From Agrobacterium larrymoorei (GTDB lineage: Bacteria; Pseudomonadota; Alphaproteobacteria; Rhizobiales; Rhizobiaceae), in assembly GCF_030819275.1 (NCBI RefSeq), contig NZ_JAUTBL010000002.1:1242501-1306500 (forward strand): a DNA stretch of 64,000 bases, in the 5' to 3' direction. The position numbers were made by a program, and so were the translations under genes. Each line of letters starts with the position of its first letter. Within the stretch, counting starts at the first letter, position 1. Under the pieces are notes generated by a model that was not told the origin of the DNA, ran no database searches, and saw only the letters and a program-made list of their open reading frames with translations. This document shows positions 1-8,287 of the stretch, in pieces.

Positions 1-581
1 ATCAGCGCCCTTCCATCCGCAATCCACGCCTTGTTGTGCATTCGCCTGTTGACGCTGCGGAAGCGTAAAACGAGCTCAATCCCGCGCCGGAAGATGTTTT
101 CCCGTGCCTTCGTCGGGTTGAACAGGCGCAGCTCGATATTGGGATGGCTGTCTATGGCGTGAAAAATCCTGTCCGACATCGTAACGCCGAGATCGTCCAG
201 GAGCAGCCGGACGCGGACGCCACGGTCCGCCGCGGCAAGAACCTCACGCATCATGAGGCGGCCGGTCAGATCCGCATTCCACATGTAGTACATCAGATCG
301 AGGCTACGGCCGGCAGCCCGAGCGGTTGAGACGCGGACGGCGAAAGCATCCATGTTAGATTGAACCAGCGCCAGCGCCGTCAGTCTGTCGCCGTTATCGC
401 TATCGCGTATATGGGTCCAATGGCGGTCAAGCGGCGTGGCGTCGTCGGCCTTGGGAAGCGCTGTGGAAGCGACTTTCGTAATGGCTCGTTCCTGACGGCG
501 CGACAGGGCAACAAGCGCGGCGAGGAGGCCGACGATTAAAATAAGCGTCGTTATTATGATCCCCGCCACGATGTCTCCCAT
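1..581 (-). CDS. Phospholipase D / cardiolipin synthase-like protein (partial, C-terminal part beyond window)
   Basis: The reverse strand is open from an ATG at 581 to the window edge, giving 193 residues of a longer protein. It begins with one membrane segment (about residues 5-25, a run of I, T, L, V, G and A). Near residues 181-190 it reads H-N-K-A-W-I-A-D-G, the HxK(x)4D signature of the phospholipase D superfamily. Membrane-anchored PLD proteins with two such motifs include cardiolipin synthases, which join phosphatidyl units in the inner membrane; only the first motif is visible here. An AGCAGGG ribosome site lies just before the ATG. The family call is firm, but the substrate is not determined because the second half is missing. 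Confidence 0.8.
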   Translation of the reverse strand, partial: MGDIVAGIIITTLILIVGLLAALVALSRRQERAITKVASTALPKADDATPLDRHWTHIRDSDNGDRLTALALVQSNMDAFAVRVSTARAAGRSLDLMYYMWNADLTGRLMMREVLAAADRGVRVRLLLDDLGVTMSDRIFHAIDSHPNIELRLFNPTKARENIFRRGIELVLRFRSVNRRMHNKAWIADGRAL

Positions 582-646
582 CCCTGCTCTTTGGCCCCCG
601 TACCAGTTTCGATTATCAACGCTCCGGTTTATTGAGCGCTGTAAGC

Positions 647-880
647 TTATCGCATCGCCTGGGTTTCGATCCCGGGATTAGGTTCGGGCATTCCGGGATG
701 TGATGTCACCAGATAGGTGATTGCAACGACGCTGGCCGCCACGATAAGGGTCCCGATGACAGCGATTGTCAGACCCCACGGCTTGGACTTGCGGCGAGAC
801 CATACGAAGCGGCGGTGCCGCAACCGGTTCTTGTTGCTGTGGTGATGATATTCGGGGCCGAGATTTTCTGTGTTGGCCAT
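647..880 (-). CDS. Small single-span membrane protein
   Basis: This 77-residue protein has a basic, histidine-containing cytoplasmic N terminus (residues 1-35), one clear transmembrane helix (about residues 37-59, WGLTIAVIGTLIVAASVV) and a short proline-rich tail. A GGAGAAG ribosome site sits 5 bases before the ATG, which supports a real gene. It lies divergently from the glycerate kinase gene and downstream of nothing obvious. I do not recognise a family; the topology suggests an inner-membrane micro-protein. Confidence 0.55.
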   Translation of the reverse strand: MANTENLGPEYHHHSNKNRLRHRRFVWSRRKSKPWGLTIAVIGTLIVAASVVAITYLVTSHPGMPEPNPGIETQAMR

Positions 881-1065
881 GGTGCTTCTCCGCGCCTGTT
901 AAAAGTTACGGCTGTGACCGATCGAACGCTTCAACCGCACTGGTGGTTTCATCAGGACACACGAATGAAGCTGCTTGGGCGCTTTTCCGGCCACGTGACC
1001 TTGTCGCGTGCAGTCGCAGCAGACAAGGTGGATGGGCTTGCAACCTTTTGCTCTGGGAGAGAGTC

Positions 1066-2325
1066 GTGATTGCCGACCCGCGCGCATTTCTGAAAGATTT
1101 GTTTTTCGCAGCCGTTCGCGCGGCGGACCCCTATGAAGCGATCTGCGCCAATCTTCCCGAAAGGCCAAAAGGACGAACCGTCGTGATCGGCGCTGGTAAA
1201 GCGGCAAGCCAGATGGCGGAGGCCTTTGAACGTGCCTGGCCTCATCCTTTCGAGGGCGTCGTCGTCGCGCGCCACGGGCCGGTTGCTCCATGTCAGACCA
1301 TCAGGATAGTGCAGTCGGCGCATCCCGTCCCCGATGAAGCCGGCCTCGCTGCATCGCAGGCTCTTATCGAAGCCGTACATGGACTGACGAAGGACGATCT
1401 GGTTATCGCTCTTATCTCCGGCGGTGGCTCGGCGCTGCTACCTGCGCCGCCAGAGGGGTTCTCGCTTGCAGACGAAATTGCGCTTAACGAGGCGCTGCTC
1501 GCTTCCGGCGCGCCGATCTCCGCCATGAATCTGGTGCGCAAGCATTTTTCTCGCATCAAGGGGGGAAGGTTGGCTGCTCTTGCCCATCCGGCGCGTGTGG
1601 TCAGCCTGATCGTCTCCGACGTGCCGGGAGACAATCCGGCCTTCGTCGCCTCCGGTCCGACGGTGCCGGACGAAGGCGACGCCTCCGACGCGTTGCGAGC
1701 AATCCGCGACTACAAAATTGCGCTGCCCCAGAGTATCGTCGATTTTATTCACCAAGAGGTGACACCGAAGCCTTCGGATGCAACATTTACTGGACACGAG
1801 GTGCATATCATTGCCTCAGCCCGCGTCTCTCTGGAAGCGGCTGCGAAGCTTGCAGTGGAACGGGGTGTGGAACCACTCATACTCTCAGACTGCATCGAAG
1901 GGGAGGCGAAGGACATCGGCAGAATGCACGCTGCTTTGGCGCTTGAGTTTTCAACCCGCGTGTCACTAGGCAAATCCATGGTGCTTCTTTCCGGCGGCGA
2001 AACGACGGTGACGATCGGTAACGGCACATATGGAAAAGGTGGTCGCAATTCCGAGCTGCTGCTTTCTGCTGCTCTCGACTTGCAGGCAAGCGAGGGTATA
2101 ACCGCGCTTGCAGCGGACACGGACGGGATTGATGGATCGGAAGATAATGCCGGCGCCTTCTGTGACGGACAAACCGTGGCGCGCATCCGTGCCGCCGGGG
2201 GCGATGCGCGCTCCTGTCTCTCAGGCCACGACGCGTGGTCGGCTTTTTCCCTGGCAGGTGATCTTTTTGCACCCGGTCCGACGGGCACCAATGTCAACGA
2301 TTTCCGCGCTTTTCTGCTGCAGTAG
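1066..2325 (+). CDS. Glycerate 2-kinase, MOFRL family (GckA/TtuD type)
   Basis: The 419-residue protein fits the class II glycerate kinase family (older name hydroxypyruvate reductase TtuD), which phosphorylates D-glycerate to 2-phosphoglycerate with ATP. The N-terminal lobe contains VVIGAGKAAS near residue 40 and the glycine-rich S-G-G-G-S-A-L-L at about 118. The C-terminal MOFRL domain (about residues 310-415) contains LLSGGETTVT and the D-T-D-G-I-D-G-S-E-D-N-A-G-A stretch. The open frame runs 100 codons further upstream, but a GTG at 1066 preceded by GGGAGAGAG is the convincing start, and only the sequence after it resembles the family. It is followed after 39 bases by a DedA/YqaA-like gene in the same direction, so the two may be co-transcribed. 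Confidence 0.88.
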   Translation: MIADPRAFLKDLFFAAVRAADPYEAICANLPERPKGRTVVIGAGKAASQMAEAFERAWPHPFEGVVVARHGPVAPCQTIRIVQSAHPVPDEAGLAASQALIEAVHGLTKDDLVIALISGGGSALLPAPPEGFSLADEIALNEALLASGAPISAMNLVRKHFSRIKGGRLAALAHPARVVSLIVSDVPGDNPAFVASGPTVPDEGDASDALRAIRDYKIALPQSIVDFIHQEVTPKPSDATFTGHEVHIIASARVSLEAAAKLAVERGVEPLILSDCIEGEAKDIGRMHAALALEFSTRVSLGKSMVLLSGGETTVTIGNGTYGKGGRNSELLLSAALDLQASEGITALAADTDGIDGSEDNAGAFCDGQTVARIRAAGGDARSCLSGHDAWSAFSLAGDLFAPGPTGTNVNDFRAFLLQ

Positions 2326-2364
2326 GCGGCGTGGTGGTTCTGACGACATGCCAGCGACCACGCG

Positions 2365-2805
2365 ATGAGCGGTGACATCGGAGCCTATCTCAGCCTTTTC
2401 GCCTCTGCATTTCTTGCGGCAACGCTCATCCCTGCTCAATCGGAGTCGGTCCTGGTCTATTTGATAGCGAAAGGCCACCACTCCATTCCATTGCTTGTCG
2501 CGGTGGCAAGCCTCGGCAACGTTCTGGGATCCGTCCTCAACTGGTATCTGGGCCGAGGCATCGAGCACTATCGTGATCGGCGCTGGTTTCCGGTTTCCTC
2601 TGACAAACTCCAGAAAGCGCAAGGCTGGTACGCCCGTTACGGACGGTGGTCTTTGCTGGCAAGCTGGTTACCTGTCGTGGGCGATCCTTTGACGGTGGTC
2701 GCCGGAGTCATGCGTGAACCTTTGCCATCCTTCATCGCGATCGTAACCCTCGCCAAGGCGGGACGTTATGTGCTTCTGGCGTTGGTCACGCAAGGCCTTC
2801 TCTGA
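2365..2805 (+). CDS. YqaA/DedA-like inner-membrane protein
   Basis: A 146-residue polytopic protein of the SNARE-associated (VTT/DedA) superfamily, YqaA branch. It shows the typical re-entrant pattern: a hydrophobic segment with A-A-T-L-I-P-A-Q-S-E (about residues 17-26), G-N-x-L-G-S-x-L-N-W-Y-L-G-R-G (about 51-65), an amphipathic stretch W-Y-A-R-Y-G-R-W-S-L-L, then V-V-G-D-P-L-T-V-V-A-G. DedA relatives act as lipid flippases or in membrane homeostasis; the role of the YqaA branch is not established. It begins 39 bases after the glycerate kinase stop without a strong ribosome site, so translation may depend on the upstream gene. Confidence 0.8.
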   Translation: MSGDIGAYLSLFASAFLAATLIPAQSESVLVYLIAKGHHSIPLLVAVASLGNVLGSVLNWYLGRGIEHYRDRRWFPVSSDKLQKAQGWYARYGRWSLLASWLPVVGDPLTVVAGVMREPLPSFIAIVTLAKAGRYVLLALVTQGLL

Positions 2806-2837
2806 GGCTCGCATCACCAGGCGGTGATCTGTCTCGC

Positions 2838-2899
2838 TGAAGCATCTCGCGCAAAAGTGCGCGCGGTTTTGCGATAACGACATGCGATGAAACAAGGAC
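2838..2899 (-). repeat. RIME-like palindromic intergenic repeat, copy 1 (half element)
   Basis: Read on the reverse strand, this segment has the core ATCGCATGTCGTTATCGC, then AAAACCG, a short spacer and CACTTTTGCGCGA. The same core is found at 15302-15347 and, more diverged, at 18857-18892. Only half of the longer element seen at 15251-15356 is present here. It lies between genes. Confidence 0.6.
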
Positions 2900-3033
2900 A
2901 TGAGGCGTATGGCCAATCTGAAAGATCGCGACAGGCTTTCAGATCATCCTCACCCTTGCGTAGGCTTTGCAAAAGCTTTGGCTGTGATGATATGATCCTG
3001 TGAGAATTCACCGAGGCGAAGGGAGGCGCTGCC

Positions 3034-3234
3034 GTGAAATCCAAAATCCTGTTCAGAGATGATCATCCGCGGGGTCTGATATCCCGCCGCAAAATCCACC
3101 GCGTCGGCGCGAACGACAATATCCCGAGCTTGGAATTCGAGACTGCGGGTCAAGAGCGCGACTGGCGTCTCTTCTGTCTCATCGGTGCGATCGTGTGCGG
3201 GCTTTCTGCCTTCATCTTCCTGCCGTTGTGGTAA
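3034..3234 (+). CDS. Small C-terminally anchored membrane protein
   Basis: A 66-residue protein starting at GTG 3034, placed 8 bases after a GGGAGG ribosome site, which is why I accept it. The first 45 residues are polar and basic; the last 20 (LFCLIGAIVCGLSAFIFLPLW) form a single membrane anchor. No family is recognised. It lies alone between the YqaA-like gene and recJ; a short GC-rich inverted repeat (GCCGG...CCGG) with T-runs follows at 3250-3276 and could end transcription. Confidence 0.5.
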   Translation: MKSKILFRDDHPRGLISRRKIHRVGANDNIPSLEFETAGQERDWRLFCLIGAIVCGLSAFIFLPLW

Positions 3235-3324
3235 CAGGAAACACAAAGGCCGGTTTTTGCTTGAAAAAGACCGGATCGGTCGTTAGCCCGTTACACAGAG
3301 CATGAATGGCGGTACGGGCTGACT

Positions 3325-5133
3325 ATGGTAATGATTGAAACGGTCGATGCCGTGCCGAGGGCGTTCCTCGGGGTGGAGCGATCGGCAACAGACCAGCGAT
3401 GGATGTCGCGGCTGGATCAGGCCGGGCAGAACCGTGCGCTCGCCATGTCCCAGGTCCATGGCATCCCGGAACTGATCGCCCGCGTACTGGCGGGCCGCAA
3501 TGTCGGTGTGGATGACGCGCTTGCCTTTCTTGATCCGACGATCCGCTCGCTGATGCCCGATCCCCATACGCTGACGGATTGCGAGAACGCCGCAAAGCGC
3601 ATTGCCGACGCGATCGAAAAGCGCGAGAAGATCGCCATCTTCGGCGATTATGACGTGGACGGTGCCGCATCCTCGGCGCTCATGTACCGCTTCCTCCATC
3701 ATTTCGGCCTCGAGCCTGAAATCTATATTCCAGATCGCATCTTCGAAGGTTACGGTCCGAACCCCGCCGCCATGCAGCAACTCGCCGCCAATGGCGCGAC
3801 TCTGATCATTACCGTCGATTGCGGTTCGACCAGCCATGAATCGCTGAGCGTTGCTCGCGATGCCGGAACCGATGTGCTCGTCATCGACCACCACCAGGTC
3901 GGAACCGAGCTTCCTCCAGCGGTTGCCCTGGTCAATCCAAACCGCGAGGACGATCTGTCGGGGCAGGGGCATCTTTGCGCGGCAGGCGTGGTGTTTCTTG
4001 TGCTGGTGGCAACGCTTCGGGTTCTGAAGGAGAGGCACAATCGCCAGGCCTTCATGCTCGACCTTCTAACCTATCTCGACATCGTGGCGCTTGCGACGGT
4101 CTGCGATGTCGTGCCGCTGAAGGGCTTGAACCGCGCTTATGTGGTCAAAGGACTGGTTGCTGCGCGGCATATGAACAATGTCGGGTTGGCAGCTCTGTTC
4201 AAGAAGGCGGGGCTTGGCGGACCGGTGACACCCTATCATTTCGGCTTTCTGATCGGCCCCCGCATCAATGCAGGTGGACGTATCGGCGATGCGGCCCTTG
4301 GAAGCCGTCTCCTGACACTGGATGACAGCACGCAGGCCGAAGTCATTGCGGAAAAGCTGGATGAGTTGAACCGCGAGCGCCAGGCGATGGAGGCGGCGAT
4401 GCTTGCCGAGGCTGAAGCCGAAGCGCTCTTTGAATATGGCGATGGCTCCGGTGCTGGCGTTATCGTGACAGCGAGAGAGAATTGGCATCCGGGCATCGTC
4501 GGCCTTCTCGCCTCGCGGCTCAAGGACCGATTTCGCCGTCCTGCCTTCGCCATTGCCTTCGACTCGCAAGGACGAGGCACGGGCTCGGGGCGCTCCATCA
4601 ATGGCTTCGACATGGGGCGCATGGTGCGCAATGCCGTCGACGCCGGTCTGCTGATCAAGGGCGGGGGCCACGCCATGGCAGCCGGTCTAACCGTGGAACG
4701 CGCCAATCTCGGGCGCTTGCGAACCTTCTTCGAGGAAGCGGCACAGAAGACGGTCTCGCAGCTTGTCGAGAACAGTGTGCTGAAAATTGACGGTGCCATT
4801 GGCGCCTCGGGCGCCACGCTGGCGCTGGTTGACCAGTTGGAGCAGGCGGGTCCCTATGGGTCGGGCCATTCGCAGCCGATTTTCGCCGTGCCAGCGCATC
4901 GGCTGCGTGATGTGCGCATCGTCGGTACCTCGCACATCAAGATCACGTTGGAAGCTCTGGATGGCTCGCGCCTCGACGGTATTGCCTTCCGTGCTGCGGA
5001 TGCGCCTCTGGGCCAGATGTTGATGGCAGCCCGCGGGCGTCAAATCCATGTGGCCGGTACTCTTGGGGCAGAGCACTGGCAGGGTCAAAAGCGCGTACAA
5101 TTGCGCGTTCTGGACGCAGCCTTCGCGCCGTAG
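3325..5133 (+). CDS. recJ: Single-stranded-DNA-specific exonuclease RecJ
   Basis: A 602-residue protein with the full RecJ architecture. The DHH phosphoesterase domain carries motif I G-D-Y-D-V-D-G-A at residues 107-114 and the D-H-H motif at 188-190, which bind the catalytic Mn/Mg ions. The DHHA1 domain has the substrate-gripping G-G-G-H-A-M-A-A-G near residue 447, and an OB-like C-terminal part follows. RecJ degrades single-stranded DNA 5' to 3' and works in RecFOR recombination, mismatch repair and fork restart. The length is normal (about 580-610). The ATG at 3325 has no strong ribosome site; an in-frame ATG two codons later is an alternative. Confidence 0.95.
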   Translation: MVMIETVDAVPRAFLGVERSATDQRWMSRLDQAGQNRALAMSQVHGIPELIARVLAGRNVGVDDALAFLDPTIRSLMPDPHTLTDCENAAKRIADAIEKREKIAIFGDYDVDGAASSALMYRFLHHFGLEPEIYIPDRIFEGYGPNPAAMQQLAANGATLIITVDCGSTSHESLSVARDAGTDVLVIDHHQVGTELPPAVALVNPNREDDLSGQGHLCAAGVVFLVLVATLRVLKERHNRQAFMLDLLTYLDIVALATVCDVVPLKGLNRAYVVKGLVAARHMNNVGLAALFKKAGLGGPVTPYHFGFLIGPRINAGGRIGDAALGSRLLTLDDSTQAEVIAEKLDELNRERQAMEAAMLAEAEAEALFEYGDGSGAGVIVTARENWHPGIVGLLASRLKDRFRRPAFAIAFDSQGRGTGSGRSINGFDMGRMVRNAVDAGLLIKGGGHAMAAGLTVERANLGRLRTFFEEAAQKTVSQLVENSVLKIDGAIGASGATLALVDQLEQAGPYGSGHSQPIFAVPAHRLRDVRIVGTSHIKITLEALDGSRLDGIAFRAADAPLGQMLMAARGRQIHVAGTLGAEHWQGQKRVQLRVLDAAFAP

Positions 5134-5268
5134 CGCGTCAGGAGAGGCTAAGCATATTCTGAAGTCTCAACATACGGAATCGCCTGTGTGACCATTCCGC
5201 ATAGAGTGCGGACAGGTTCATGCGCTTGATCAAGATCTGCACGTAACATCATGAAATTAAGGGAGAAG

Positions 5269-5343
5269 TGGCACGCCCTAGGGGAGTCGAACCCCTCTTT
5301 TCAGAATGAAAATCTGACGTCCTAACCGATAGACGAAGGGCGC
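5269..5343 (-). tRNA. tRNA-Glu (TTC)
   Basis: The reverse strand folds as a cloverleaf: acceptor GCGCCCT/AGGGCGT, anticodon stem TCAGA/TCTGA around loop TTTTCAT with anticodon TTC, T arm AGGGG-TTCGACT-CCCCT, and an encoded CCA end at 5269-5271. The first acceptor pair is a G-T wobble. Confidence 0.95.
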
Positions 5344-5671
5344 GTGCGCTGTGGTGGGGGCCTTATAGTCAGGCAGCGGATTCTCCGCAAGCGGCAATTT
5401 CGTTTTTTTTGATTTTAGACGATGTTTTTTGTCGAAGGAACACAGGCGCTGTGGACAAGCTGATCCACACCTTCGGCTATGAATGAAACTGATGATTGAA
5501 GAAGGGGGAAGCGTGAGGTGGCGTGGGATCAGGGGCTTCCCGTTTGATCGCCGCCTCACGCTTCATCGGGGGGACAGCGAAAAAACGAGCGGTGAAGAAT
5601 TTGGTTCCAGACTTGCGAGACGAACCACAAAAAATCGCTTTACCGGTCATCGTGCTGCCTCTTGCAGCAAC
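5344..5671. other. Intergenic region upstream of tRNA-Glu
   Basis: No convincing gene. Short open frames on the forward strand have no ribosome site or recognisable product. The AT-rich part at 5395-5440 lies upstream of the reverse-strand tRNA and may hold its promoter. Confidence 0.5.
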
Positions 5672-5706
5672 AAAAAGCCGCCCGAAGACAATTGTCTTGG
5701 GCGGCT
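5672..5706 (-). terminator. Rho-independent terminator after the DUF3126 gene
   Basis: Reverse strand: GCCGCCCAAGACAATTGTCT followed by TCGGGCGGC and TTTTTG. The outer stem GCCGCC/GGCGGC and the inner stem AAGACAATTGTCTT make a long hairpin ending in a T-run, 27 bases after the DUF3126 stop. Confidence 0.85.
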
Positions 5707-5732
5707 GATGTCATGCGACTTGGACGTTACGA

Positions 5733-5936
5733 TCAAAGATCGACGTCGAGGATCGCCATGGAGAAGTTGTAGGAACGATCGCCATCTTCATCGTCGATAT
5801 AGACGACGCCCAGGAACTCTTCGCCCATATAGACTTCAGCGGAATCATCCTTGCGTGGACGTGCCTTGACGGCCATCTTGTCGTTGAACGTGCGCTTGAA
5901 ATAGGCGTCGAGCTTTTTGATTTCGTCGGCTTTCAC
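5733..5936 (-). CDS. DUF3126 family protein
   Basis: A 67-residue soluble protein (MKADEIKKLDAYFKRTFN..., ending SYNFSMAILDVDL) matching the small alphaproteobacterial family DUF3126. It starts with GTG at 5936, preceded by AGGAGAAG at good spacing. The sequence is rich in acidic residues with a probable beta-sheet second half (VYMGEEFLGVVYIDDEDGD). The function is unknown. In many rhizobia it sits next to cysE, as here, with 185 bases between the two on the same strand, so a shared transcript is plausible. It ends at a strong terminator. Confidence 0.85.
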   Translation of the reverse strand: MKADEIKKLDAYFKRTFNDKMAVKARPRKDDSAEVYMGEEFLGVVYIDDEDGDRSYNFSMAILDVDL

Positions 5937-6121
5937 CAGTCTTCTCCTGTGCGGTTCTCACGTCGTCCATCGTCCTTGCAGACGCGTCGTTCGGATATCG
6001 TGATTTTCAATCTGCGCCGCTTGTGGCACGGCTTAAAGGCGAAAGTAAAGTCAAAGAGGCAAATCGCCCATGTGATCCACTACGCGATCCACACGGGCGA
6101 TTTTTACTCTATCCAATGTAA

Positions 6122-6946
6122 TCAGATATCCGCGCCGATGATCTGGTCCATGATGCGGGAAGGCTCGTTGCAACCGCCTTCGCCGACGATCCGGGCGGGC
6201 ACGCCGGCGACCGTCGCATTGGGTGGAACGGGCTTCAAGACGACCGAGCCTGCCGCAACACGTGAACAGCTTCCGACTTCGATATTGCCAAGGATCTTAG
6301 CGCCTGCGCCGATCAACACGCCGCTGCGGATCTTTGGATGACGGTCGCCCGTCTCCTTGCCCGTGCCACCAAGGGTGACGCCTTGGAGAATGGAGACATT
6401 GTCGCCGATCACGGCAGTCGAGCCGACAACGAGGCCGGTCGCGTGATCGAGGAACAGGCCCTTGCCAACCTTTGCCTGCGGATTGATATCCGTCTGGAAG
6501 ACGCTGGAGGACCGGCTTTGCAGATAAAGGGCGAAATCCTTCCGTCCCTTCGACCACAGCCAATGGGCAAGACGATGCGTCTGGATGGCGTGGAAGCCTT
6601 TAAAGTAGAGGACTGGCTCGATGAACCGCGTGCAGGCGGGGTCGCGATCATAGACCGCCTGAATGTCGACGCGCAGGACTGCGCCCCATTCCGGCCAGTC
6701 GTGAAGCATCTCTGAAAACGTCTGGCGCAAGAGAACGGCCTGCATGTCCGGATGGTCTAGCAGCTCGCAGATGCGATAAATGACGCTCTCTTCCAGCGAA
6801 TGGTGATTGAGGATCGTGGAATAGAAAAATGCCGAAAGCAGCGGATCCTGCGCGGCGGCTGTGCGCGCTTCGTTCAACAAGCTGCCCCAGATCGGATCGA
6901 CGACGGTGATCTGATCATTTTGGCAGGTCTCTATGCGTGCGACCAT
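6122..6946 (-). CDS. cysE: Serine O-acetyltransferase CysE
   Basis: This 274-residue enzyme acetylates L-serine with acetyl-CoA, giving O-acetylserine for cysteine synthesis. The helical N-terminal domain (about residues 1-140) is followed by a left-handed beta-helix of hexapeptide repeats (about 155-255). Visible signatures are the D-H-A-T-G catalytic segment, G-D-N-V-S-I-L-Q-G-V-T-L-G-G-T-G-K and the loop D-R-H-P-K-I. An AAGGA ribosome site lies 8 bases before the ATG at 6946. The length equals typical CysE (about 270). The cysE-DUF3126 pair looks like one unit ending at 5672. Confidence 0.95.
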   Translation of the reverse strand: MVARIETCQNDQITVVDPIWGSLLNEARTAAAQDPLLSAFFYSTILNHHSLEESVIYRICELLDHPDMQAVLLRQTFSEMLHDWPEWGAVLRVDIQAVYDRDPACTRFIEPVLYFKGFHAIQTHRLAHWLWSKGRKDFALYLQSRSSSVFQTDINPQAKVGKGLFLDHATGLVVGSTAVIGDNVSILQGVTLGGTGKETGDRHPKIRSGVLIGAGAKILGNIEVGSCSRVAAGSVVLKPVPPNATVAGVPARIVGEGGCNEPSRIMDQIIGADI

Positions 6947-7079
6947 GTCAGCTGTCCTTAAAACCGGTTTGCGTCACTATACAGAAAAATACGTTGCACA
7001 GAAATGGGTATGCGCGAGCAGCGTTAAAGGAGGTAAAGCATCAGTTTTTCTGAAAGCTTTGTGGAACGGCGTTTCTTGA

Positions 7080-7868
7080 TCACGCCGATTTGTCGACCTC
7101 GCTGTAGAATTCCAATACCGCCGCCTTGAAGACGCGATCTCCAACCGCAAGCATGTGATCGCGGTTGGGAATGTCGATCGCTCGGGCGTGAGGCATCAGA
7201 TCGGCAAGCTCTTGGCCCGAGCCTGCAATATCGTCCTTGGTTCCAACCGCAACCAGCGTCGGTGCATCGATCTTGGCGGCTTCTTCGCGTGTAACGAGAA
7301 CGCGCGATGTCTCGATACAGGCAGCAAGCGCTACGCGATCGCTCTTCGTCTGCTCGGCAAAGGCGCGGAACATCCGCCCACGCTCATGGGTGACGATATC
7401 GAGAGACGGGGCGCGAAGCGCATCTGCAATCGGATCCCAGTCACCAACGCCATCCACCATGCCGATGCCGAGCCCGCCGAACACCAGCGAGCGCACGCGA
7501 TCGGGGTGTGCCATCGCCACGAAGGCGGAGATACGAGCGCCCATCGAATAACCCATGACATGGGCTTCTGGGATGCCGAGATGGTTGAGCAGGCCAACCG
7601 CATCTTCAGCCATGACAGCAGGATAATAGGCATCCGGATCATGCGGCTTGTCGCTGGCGCCATGGCCGCGATTGTCAAGTGCGATCACTCGATAGCCGGC
7701 ATCTCCAAGGGTCTTTACCCATCCAGGATGAACCCAGTTCACTGCCGCACTCGACGCAAATCCGTGGATCAGGAGAACCGGTGCTCCGGACGGGTCGCCG
7801 TCGTCGAAATAGGCCAGTTCCAGTCCATCGCGCTGGAACGATGAAAATTGCGGTAGGTTGAGATTCAT
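7080..7868 (-). CDS. Alpha/beta hydrolase
   Basis: A 262-residue alpha/beta-hydrolase-fold protein. The oxyanion segment is L-L-I-H-G-F (about residues 32-37), the nucleophile elbow is G-Y-S-M-G with Ser108, an acid is offered by T-K-D-D-I near residue 216, and the histidine by N-R-D-H-M close to the C terminus. An excellent AAGGAGGT site lies 6 bases before the ATG at 7868, so the TTG one codon further upstream is not the start. Similar proteins are called haloalkane dehalogenase-like, 3-oxoadipate enol-lactonase-like or esterase; the sequence does not decide between them. It is transcribed towards cysE, divergent from the CHCC zinc-finger gene. Confidence 0.85.
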   Translation of the reverse strand: MNLNLPQFSSFQRDGLELAYFDDGDPSGAPVLLIHGFASSAAVNWVHPGWVKTLGDAGYRVIALDNRGHGASDKPHDPDAYYPAVMAEDAVGLLNHLGIPEAHVMGYSMGARISAFVAMAHPDRVRSLVFGGLGIGMVDGVGDWDPIADALRAPSLDIVTHERGRMFRAFAEQTKSDRVALAACIETSRVLVTREEAAKIDAPTLVAVGTKDDIAGSGQELADLMPHARAIDIPNRDHMLAVGDRVFKAAVLEFYSEVDKSA

Positions 7869-8020
7869 CAAGGACCTCCTTTTTTGCCGACCATATGTCA
7901 GGAAATAGACCTGTTGGGAATATTCGACACTCTTTTCTATGGAGGTCCGCGTGATTTAACGCTACATACTCGAACAATACGAGCGTTGGCTCAGAGACGA
8001 AGTTGCATTTGGAGACGAAC

Positions 8021-8266
8021 ATGGCCGGCCATACAATTCCTCACTTCCAGAACGACGGCGGACACCGCATGATCGAGATCGGCGTCAAGGAATTCATGTG
8101 CACGGGAGCGTCCGTTCCTTTCGATCACCCGCATATCTTCATCGATATGGGCGACGAGAACGAGAAGGTTTGCTCCTACTGTTCCACGCTCTATCGCTAC
8201 AATCCGTCGCTGAAGGCCACGCAGACCAATCCTCCCGGCTGCGTCTTCCACGTGAAGGCAGCGTAA
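8021..8266 (+). CDS. CHCC zinc-finger protein (NDUFS6-like)
   Basis: An 81-residue protein of the zf-CHCC family. The likely zinc ligands are Cys27, His36 or His38, Cys51 and Cys54 (C-S-Y-C). The family is the bacterial counterpart of the C-terminal part of mitochondrial complex I subunit NDUFS6 (13 kDa), which binds Zn and is needed for late assembly of NADH dehydrogenase. Start ATG 8021 follows GGAG. The next gene, an FAD monooxygenase, begins 21 bases downstream in the same direction, so the two are probably co-transcribed. Confidence 0.85.
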   Translation: MAGHTIPHFQNDGGHRMIEIGVKEFMCTGASVPFDHPHIFIDMGDENEKVCSYCSTLYRYNPSLKATQTNPPGCVFHVKAA

Positions 8267-8287
8267 CCCCATATATCGGGGCTCTCC

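Noticed and set aside
766..1065. 100-codon N-terminal extension of the glycerate kinase
   Set aside because: It overlaps the opposite small membrane protein gene, does not resemble the family, and a good GTG start with ribosome site lies at 1066.
5483..5869. 128-codon forward frame in the intergenic region before DUF3126
   Set aside because: It crosses the terminator and the start of the reverse DUF3126 gene and has no recognisable content.
7155..7844. 229-codon forward frame opposite the alpha/beta hydrolase
   Set aside because: The hydrolase has a perfect ribosome site and catalytic motifs; the forward frame has neither.
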